From NCBI GenBank assembly GCA_005878995.1, contig VBME01000208.1:1-5935 (forward strand): DNA of 5,935 bases, written 5' to 3'. Below are positions 5,760 through 5,935 of this stretch, piece after piece (position 1 is the stretch's first letter; each line of letters opens with the position of its first letter). Source of the stretch: Methanobacteriota archaeon. GTDB taxonomy: Archaea; Thermoplasmatota; Thermoplasmata; RBG-16-68-12. A program made the position numbers and the translations under genes. Below the pieces are notes generated by a model. That model worked only from the letters and a program-made list of their open reading frames with translations. It ran no database searches and was not told the DNA's origin.

Positions 5760-5770
5760 ACGGTTAAACG
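5760..5770 (+). promoter_or_regulatory. Weak TATA-like box upstream of the VOC-fold gene
   Basis: The A/T run in ACGGTTAAACG is the best promoter-like stretch before the VOC-fold gene. Its centre near 5766 predicts initiation around 5791-5793, shortly before the proposed start at 5799. The match is short and tentative. Confidence 0.3.
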
Positions 5771-5798
5771 CGAGCAGGGGCCGTCTAGGGCGGCGGGG

Positions 5799-5935
5799 AT
5801 TCCCACGAAATACTTCTACACGGGAGTACGGGTGCGCGACCTCGAACGCTCGGTTCGGTTCTACCGCAACGTGCTGGGCATGAAAGTCACCCGGAAGGGG
5901 ACGATGAGCCACGGCGGCGTGTGGATTGAGCTTCG
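5799..5935 (+). CDS. Glyoxalase/VOC-superfamily protein, 5' part, apparent ATT start
   Basis: This is the first 45 complete codons of a gene running off the window. Translated from 5799 the protein begins (M/I)PTKYFYTGVRVRDLERSVRFYRNVLGM, the classic first beta-alpha unit of the vicinal oxygen chelate fold; VRDLERSVRFY and LGMKV are hallmarks. GGVWIELR near the edge corresponds to the strand that carries a metal-binding Glu in glyoxalase I. The position where many family members have the first metal-binding His appears to be Tyr here, so glyoxalase I activity is not assured. There is no in-frame ATG, GTG or TTG between 5691 and the domain start; the first conventional in-frame codon is GTG 5832, inside the first strand and too late. 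ATT 5799 is therefore the likely start position, or the site of a mutation or sequencing error of ATG. It diverges from the ABC exporter operon. Confidence 0.8.
   Translation, partial: MPTKYFYTGVRVRDLERSVRFYRNVLGMKVTRKGTMSHGGVWIEL

Overview
The window is a GC-rich, densely coded stretch that looks archaeal, most likely from an uncultured Thermoplasmata-type lineage. This is inference. It rests on TATA-like boxes placed so that transcripts would begin within a few bases of the start codon (hisS, the drug-efflux-type ABC operon), on Shine-Dalgarno signals only where genes sit inside transcription units, and on two small or anchored protein types that resemble Thermoplasmata hypothetical proteins. 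No RNA gene, CRISPR array or insertion sequence was seen, and no intergenic gap exceeds about 180 bases.

Left part (1-2228, + strand): the 3' end of a LivF-type branched-chain amino acid ABC ATPase, then a small basic protein with a YLYF...YMGP motif, then a complete histidyl-tRNA synthetase gene (hisS). A 15-bp sequence is repeated exactly on both sides of the small gene. Its downstream copy is the core of a perfect 16-bp palindrome lying upstream of the hisS promoter.

Middle part (2152-3637): a glutathione S-transferase-fold gene on the - strand converges on hisS, and the two coding regions overlap by 77 bp. It diverges from a + strand pair: a membrane-anchored protein with a possible roadblock/longin-like domain, and a 69-residue cysteine-containing mini-protein. 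The divergent gap holds three tandem TCAA-N6-TTGA inverted repeats, the strongest candidate operator cluster here.

Right part (3691-5935): a two-gene - strand operon encodes a DrrA-type ATPase and its ABC-2 permease, separated by one base and so probably translationally coupled. Together they would form an exporter; its substrate cannot be told from sequence. Diverging from it is the 5' end of a glyoxalase/VOC-fold gene whose natural start position reads ATT instead of ATG.

No clearly new multi-gene system is evident. The best leads are the two regulatory-looking repeat clusters (446-813 and 2833-2876) and the ATT start.
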